This document shows, one piece after another, positions 60,477 to 64,000 of a stretch of 64,000 bases of DNA. Each line of letters begins with the position of its first letter. Position 1 is the stretch's first letter. The DNA lies in the NCBI RefSeq assembly GCF_000721705.1, contig NZ_JOJL01000004.1:372001-436000 (forward strand). Reading direction: 5' to 3'. Below the pieces are notes generated by a model. It saw only the letters and a list, made by a program, of their open reading frames with translations, made no database searches and was not told the origin of the DNA. The position numbers and the translations under genes are program-made. This DNA comes from Actinoplanes subtropicus. Lineage in GTDB: Bacteria; Actinomycetota; Actinomycetes; Mycobacteriales; Micromonosporaceae.

Positions 60477-62215
60477 GGAGCGGCCGTTTCCGCGGCGATC
60501 AGCCGGGCGAACGCCGAGCCGGGATCGGCGAGCAGGGCGGCCCGGGCGCCGTACTCGGCGACCTGCCCGTCGTCGAGCACCAGGATCCGGTCCGCCACCT
60601 CCAGGGTTTCCAGCCGGTGCGACACGATGACCGCGGTGCGGCCGCGGGCGAATCGGCGCAGCGCCTCCCGCAGCGCCCGCTCGGCGTGCGGATCGATCTG
60701 CGAGGACGGCTCGTCCAGGAGCACGATCGCCGGGTCGGTGAGGAAGGCACGGGCGAGGTTGAGCATCTGACCCTCCCCGGTGGACAAACGGTTCCACCCG
60801 GCGTCGAGGCGGGTGTCCAGCCCGTCCGGCAACGACTCCAGCAGCGCGCCCAGGCCGGCTTCGCGCAGCGCGGTGAGCAGCGCGCGGTCGTCGTAGCCGG
60901 TCGCGAAGAGGGTCAGGTTGTCGCGCAGGGTGCCGTCGAAGAGCGTGATGCCCTGGGGGATGTAGGCGACCGAGCGGCGCAACGACGCCCGGTTCAGCAG
61001 GCTCAGGTCGTGGCCCCCGACGTGGATCCGGCCGGCGCTCGGCACGAGGTGCCGGAAGGCCAGCTTGATTATCGTCGACTTGCCGCTGCCGGTCCGGCCG
61101 ACCAACCCGAGGATCTGTCCGGCCGGGAGCCGGAACGAGACGTCACGAAGGATGGCCGGCCCCTCGTCGTAGCCGAACGTCACCCGGTCGAAGACCAGCT
61201 CGTACGACCGGTTCGGAGCCAACCGGGCGGTACCCTCGGCGGGCCGGTCGACGAGCAGTCGCCGGACCCGGCGGAGGCTGACCACCGCGGTCTGCGCCTC
61301 CAGCGCGCGACTGGCGATCTGGGTGAGCGGGAAGCGGATCAGGGTGGCGTAGCTCAGCGCCGCGAAGACGGTTCCCACCGTCGCCGTGCCGGCGCGGTTC
61401 AGCTCGACACCGAGCGCCAGCGCGAGCAACGTGCTGATCACCGACAGCGCCTGCACGGTCGCGGGCCAGCGCGCGCCGGTGGCGGCCGCGAGCCGCCCGG
61501 TGCGGTATTCCCGGCGTCCCAGCTCCCACAGCGAGCTCCTGACGTGGTCGACGCCGCCGGCGGTACGCAGGTCCTCGGCACCGGTCGTCCACTCGTCGAC
61601 CGCGCCCAGGATCAGGGCTTCCGTCTCCCGCTGCGCCTCGATGTACGGCAGTGCCCGCCCGGCCTGGCGCCGCAGCAGCACCAGCATGGCCGCGGTGAAC
61701 GGCAGGAACAGGACGCCGAAGCGCCAGTCCAGGCGGCACAGCGCGGCGATGATGCCGACAGCGAGCAGGGTCTGGGCGGCCAGGTCGAGCAGCAGGCCGG
61801 ACATGGTCGAGCCGAGCCGGGCGGTGTCGTTGTCGATCCGGTCGACCAGCTCGCCCGGGGAGGCTTTCGCGAAGAACGACGCGTTCTGCCGTAGCAGGCC
61901 CGCCATGATCTGGTCCCGCAGATCGTTCGTGGAGCTCCAGGCGAGCTTGGCGCTGATGTTGGCCATCAGCACCGACGTGCCCAGCCCGGCCACCACGAGG
62001 GCGAAGTAGACGACCACCAGCCGTCCGGTCGATTCGATCCGCCCGGAAACGGCCGAGTCGATGAACCGGCGCAGGATCTCGGGCGTCAGCAACTGGCGGC
62101 CGATGTCCAGCGGCAACAGCATTGCCAGTAGCGCCAAGCGCCACCGGTTGATTCGAAAATGGCGCCGAAAGAATGGCTTCCAAGATTCAGAATGTGACTC
62201 GTCGATCAACGGCAT
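60473..62215 (-). CDS. ABC exporter half-transporter with canonical catalytic Glu
   Basis: 580-aa TMD-NBD protein. Walker A GRTGSGKST, Walker B IVLLDEPSSQID with the intact Glu, and H-loop VIVSHRL. The signature is LSTGEGQ rather than LSGGQ, which fits the asymmetric half-site of a heterodimer where this partner supplies Walker B. Starts ATG 62215; the in-frame TTG at 62230 is less likely. Divergent from the small ORF and epimerase. Confidence 0.93.
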   Translation of the reverse strand: MPLIDESHSESWKPFFRRHFRINRWRLALLAMLLPLDIGRQLLTPEILRRFIDSAVSGRIESTGRLVVVYFALVVAGLGTSVLMANISAKLAWSSTNDLRDQIMAGLLRQNASFFAKASPGELVDRIDNDTARLGSTMSGLLLDLAAQTLLAVGIIAALCRLDWRFGVLFLPFTAAMLVLLRRQAGRALPYIEAQRETEALILGAVDEWTTGAEDLRTAGGVDHVRSSLWELGRREYRTGRLAAATGARWPATVQALSVISTLLALALGVELNRAGTATVGTVFAALSYATLIRFPLTQIASRALEAQTAVVSLRRVRRLLVDRPAEGTARLAPNRSYELVFDRVTFGYDEGPAILRDVSFRLPAGQILGLVGRTGSGKSTIIKLAFRHLVPSAGRIHVGGHDLSLLNRASLRRSVAYIPQGITLFDGTLRDNLTLFATGYDDRALLTALREAGLGALLESLPDGLDTRLDAGWNRLSTGEGQMLNLARAFLTDPAIVLLDEPSSQIDPHAERALREALRRFARGRTAVIVSHRLETLEVADRILVLDDGQVAEYGARAALLADPGSAFARLIAAETAAP

Positions 62216-62383
62216 TTCAACGGCAGCCAATGTCTATCCATCGGATCCGGGCACCGGCATCCGGACCGCGGGCAAGGCATGATGCCAGGCACGTGCAACA
62301 CCCCGTCGTGGGCACCCACCGCGATGCGCTCTTCTGAGCTGTGTGTTCATAGAGGTTACGGTCTCGCAGGCGGCCAACGTACC
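62216..62383. other. Divergent promoter region, exporter / small ORF
   Basis: 168 bp with lower GC (for example TCATAGAGGTTACGG) and no gene. Promoters of the ABC exporter (minus) and of the plus-strand cluster are expected here. Confidence 0.45.
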
Positions 62384-62569
62384 ATGACTTCCGTCGATGC
62401 GCCTACCGTCTTTCAGCCCCTCGCCGCCAACCTGGGAATACGCGTCCAGGTTCCGGATAATCAGCCCTCGAAACGTGCGCCGGCGCCGGACGGGGTAGAC
62501 GTCTCAGCCACCTCTACTGTAGACATGAGACCGATCATACCGATTACGGGGCGGATGGTGTTTTGGTAA
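62384..62569 (+). CDS. Possible 61-aa orphan ORF in front of the cluster
   Basis: ATG 62384 to TAA 62569: TSVDAPTVFQPLAANLGIRV, a Pro/Lys/Arg stretch, ending DMRPIIPITGRMVFW. No signal peptide. The ribosome-binding site is poor (GGCCAACGTACC). It sits between an exporter and biosynthetic-looking genes, where a peptide precursor would sit, but nothing in it matches a known precursor. Could also be non-coding leader. Low confidence. Confidence 0.25.
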   Translation: MTSVDAPTVFQPLAANLGIRVQVPDNQPSKRAPAPDGVDVSATSTVDMRPIIPITGRMVFW

Positions 62570-62671
62570 CACCCAATCATGCTTGCCAACGGCGAGGTGC
62601 TGGATGCGCCACCGGATCGGCCATGCCTGCGCACTGAGACGCGCGACAGGAACGGGGAGGAGGGCCACCCG

Positions 62672-63619
62672 ATGGCGAATCCGCAAGTCGCTCGAAGGAT
62701 CCTCGTGACGGGCTCGGCCGGCTTCATCGGCAGCAACCTGGTGCGGCACCTGGCCGCGGCCGGCCGCCAGGTGGTCGGCATCGACCGCCGCGAGCCGGCA
62801 CCCGGCACCGACTTTCCGGACCACCTCCGGCAGGTGGTCGGCGACCTCCGCTCGGTCGACCTCGCGCCGCTGCTGGAGGGCGTCGGCACCGTCGTGCACC
62901 TCGCCGCGATTCCCGGCGTACGGCCCTCGTGGCGGGACTTCGACGACTACGTCGAGTGCAACCTGCTGGTCACCCGGCGCCTGCTCGAGGCATGCACGAC
63001 CGCCGGCACACCCCGGCTGGTGATCGCCTCCTCGTCATCGGTCTACGGCGACGGGGTCCGCGGGCCGATGGCGGAGACCCGGTCACCCGCGCCCGCCTCG
63101 CCGTACGCCGTCACCAAGCTCGCCGCGGAGCAGCTCGCCCTCGCCTACGCGCACCGGCCCGGCAGCCGGCTGTCCACTGTGGCATTGCGGTTCTTCACCG
63201 TGTATGGGCCGGGTCAACGCCCCGACATGCTGATCTCCCGGCTGATCCGGGCCGCGCTGACCGGCGACGAGATCGAGATCTACGGCGACGGCACCGCGCG
63301 CCGCGACTTCATCTACGTCGGTGATGTCGTCGAGGCCATCACCCGGGTCGTCGACGCGAACGTCGGCAGTGGTGTGTTCAACCTCGGCTCCGGCGGCAAC
63401 GTCTCGCTCACCGAGTTGATCTCCCAGGTCAGCGAGCTGGCCGAGCGCGCGCCGCGAGTGGTCCACCGGGACCGCAAGGCCGGCGATGTCGGCTTCACGC
63501 TGGCCGATACCGGCCGCACCGCGACCGCGCTGGGCTTCCGGGCGGCCACCACCCTGGTTGAGGGTTTACGCCTGAGTATCGAGGCCCAGCGCGCACGGAT
63601 GGCCACGACCAGCGCCTGA
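62672..63619 (+). CDS. NAD-dependent nucleotide-sugar epimerase/dehydratase
   Basis: 315-aa extended SDR. ILVTGSAGFIGSNLVRHLAA (TGxxGxxG), SSSSVYGD with the catalytic Ser, and YAVTK Tyr-x-x-x-Lys; YGPGQRPDMLI and YGDGTARRDFIYVGDVVEAI are typical of UDP-glucose 4-epimerase-like enzymes. ATG 62672 has GGGGAGGAGGG. Followed 27 bp later by the asparagine synthetase-like gene, in an order common in surface-polysaccharide and natural-product clusters. Confidence 0.93.
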   Translation: MANPQVARRILVTGSAGFIGSNLVRHLAAAGRQVVGIDRREPAPGTDFPDHLRQVVGDLRSVDLAPLLEGVGTVVHLAAIPGVRPSWRDFDDYVECNLLVTRRLLEACTTAGTPRLVIASSSSVYGDGVRGPMAETRSPAPASPYAVTKLAAEQLALAYAHRPGSRLSTVALRFFTVYGPGQRPDMLISRLIRAALTGDEIEIYGDGTARRDFIYVGDVVEAITRVVDANVGSGVFNLGSGGNVSLTELISQVSELAERAPRVVHRDRKAGDVGFTLADTGRTATALGFRAATTLVEGLRLSIEAQRARMATTSA

Positions 63620-63646
63620 CCGATCGCGGCACGGGGGAGCTACGGG

Positions 63647-64000
63647 ATGTGTGGTTTCGCGGGTTTCAGCCACCCGGGATTCAGCGGGCCGGAAGGCTAC
63701 GACCTGGCCCTGTCGATGCTCGCGGCGATCCGGCACCGCGGCCCGGACGGCGTGGCGGCCGGCCGGCACGGCGAAATGATGCTCGGCCACTGCGCGCTGC
63801 CGTTCACGGATCCGGTCAACGGCGCTCAGCCGCTGGTCACCGCGTCCGGGAACACCGCCGTCGTGCTGAACGGGGAGATCTACAACTTCCCCGAGCTGCG
63901 GGCCGAGCTGGCCGCCGGCGGTCTGGCCCCGCGGACCGGGTCGGACACCGAGGTCCTCGCCGAACTGCTGGAGCGCGACGGGGTCCGGGCGCTGGAACGG
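63647..64000 (+). CDS. Asparagine synthetase (glutamine-hydrolysing)-like protein, 5' part
   Basis: First 118 codons of a class II glutamine amidotransferase. Cys2 follows the initiator Met (MCGFAGF), with RHRGPDG and LNGEIYNFPELRAEL and SDTEV as in AsnB. The synthetase domain is outside the window. An intact Cys2 argues for a true amidotransferase function. AsnB-like enzymes occur in polysaccharide and peptide-modifying clusters. ATG 63647 with GGGGGAG. Confidence 0.93.
   Translation, partial: MCGFAGFSHPGFSGPEGYDLALSMLAAIRHRGPDGVAAGRHGEMMLGHCALPFTDPVNGAQPLVTASGNTAVVLNGEIYNFPELRAELAAGGLAPRTGSDTEVLAELLERDGVRALER

Noticed and set aside
62279..64000. Lasso-peptide cluster (AsnB-like cyclase plus ABC exporter)
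   Set aside because: The AsnB-like protein keeps an intact amidotransferase Cys2, no B-protein or leader peptidase is seen, and the 61-aa ORF lacks a recognisable leader/core pattern. Not excluded, only unsupported.

Overview
This is 64 kb of very GC-rich, gene-dense chromosome from a filamentous actinomycete. The best guess is the Micromonosporaceae (Actinoplanes-like). Reasons: strong third-position GC bias, many GTG starts, SARP/AfsR, SigE-family and Scr1/DUF397 regulators, an EACC1-caspase pair, and a separate glgC/glgA pair of actinobacterial type. I saw no rRNA, tRNA, CRISPR array, IS element, integrase or replication origin. Both ends cut genes (pirin on the left, asparagine synthetase-like on the right).

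Layout. 1-8.5 kb: pirin, PPOX and DUF2252 genes, the secreted DUF1501/DUF1800 pair, a ROK kinase and a short SARP-NB-ARC regulator. 8.8-12.8 kb: two secreted proteins (an unknown and a metzincin-like protease) flanking a Pro/Glu/Ala repeat protein. 12.8-18 kb, minus strand: STAS protein, HtrA-like protease, MarC-family protein, arginine deiminase and its antiporter. 18-21 kb: peroxiredoxin, then a tightly coupled set of SigE-family sigma factor, membrane protein with three repeats, and amidoligase-like enzyme. 21-25 kb: zwf, a DHH phosphoesterase, DUF1775 and S4 proteins. 25-30 kb: an ABC sugar importer without its own ATPase, a lipoprotein and an SDR. 30-34 kb: PadR with its membrane partner, a caspase-like protease with EACC1, and bluB behind a cobalamin riboswitch. 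34.6-38 kb: SDR, pectate lyase with LacI/CebR-type operators, and a DivIVA-like coiled-coil protein. 38-41 kb: a frameshifted nucleosidase-membrane protein. 41-46.6 kb: SGNH hydrolase, FKBP, a membrane-anchored LPMO and a DUF4331 operon with an AraC regulator. 46.5-52.7 kb: a decaying zone with a LuxR/SARP relic, a frameshifted hydrolase, a Ser/Thr kinase, a convergent Scr1-type HTH/DUF397 pair and a luciferase-like relic. 52.7-58.8 kb: divergent glgC/glgA, an amine-oxidase-like flavoprotein, a GHL10-type hydrolase and a polysaccharide deacetylase. 58.7-64 kb: a heterodimeric ABC exporter divergent from an epimerase and asparagine synthetase-like gene, possibly the edge of a biosynthetic or surface-polysaccharide cluster.

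Most unusual points. (1) A 48-bp palindromic tandem repeat sits in frame in the marC gene and encodes a similar peptide on either strand. (2) A two-gene EACC1-caspase conflict module whose caspase ends inside the PadR promoter. (3) A purine-nucleosidase domain runs, through one frameshift, into a membrane module resembling the C-terminus of actinobacterial NACHT proteins. (4) A sigma / triple-repeat / amidoligase operon with GTGA start-stop overlaps. (5) The 3' end of the pectate lyase gene is repeated as tandem hairpin units. Several single-base frameshifts lie between 39 and 53 kb, so either local decay or assembly indels should be considered.
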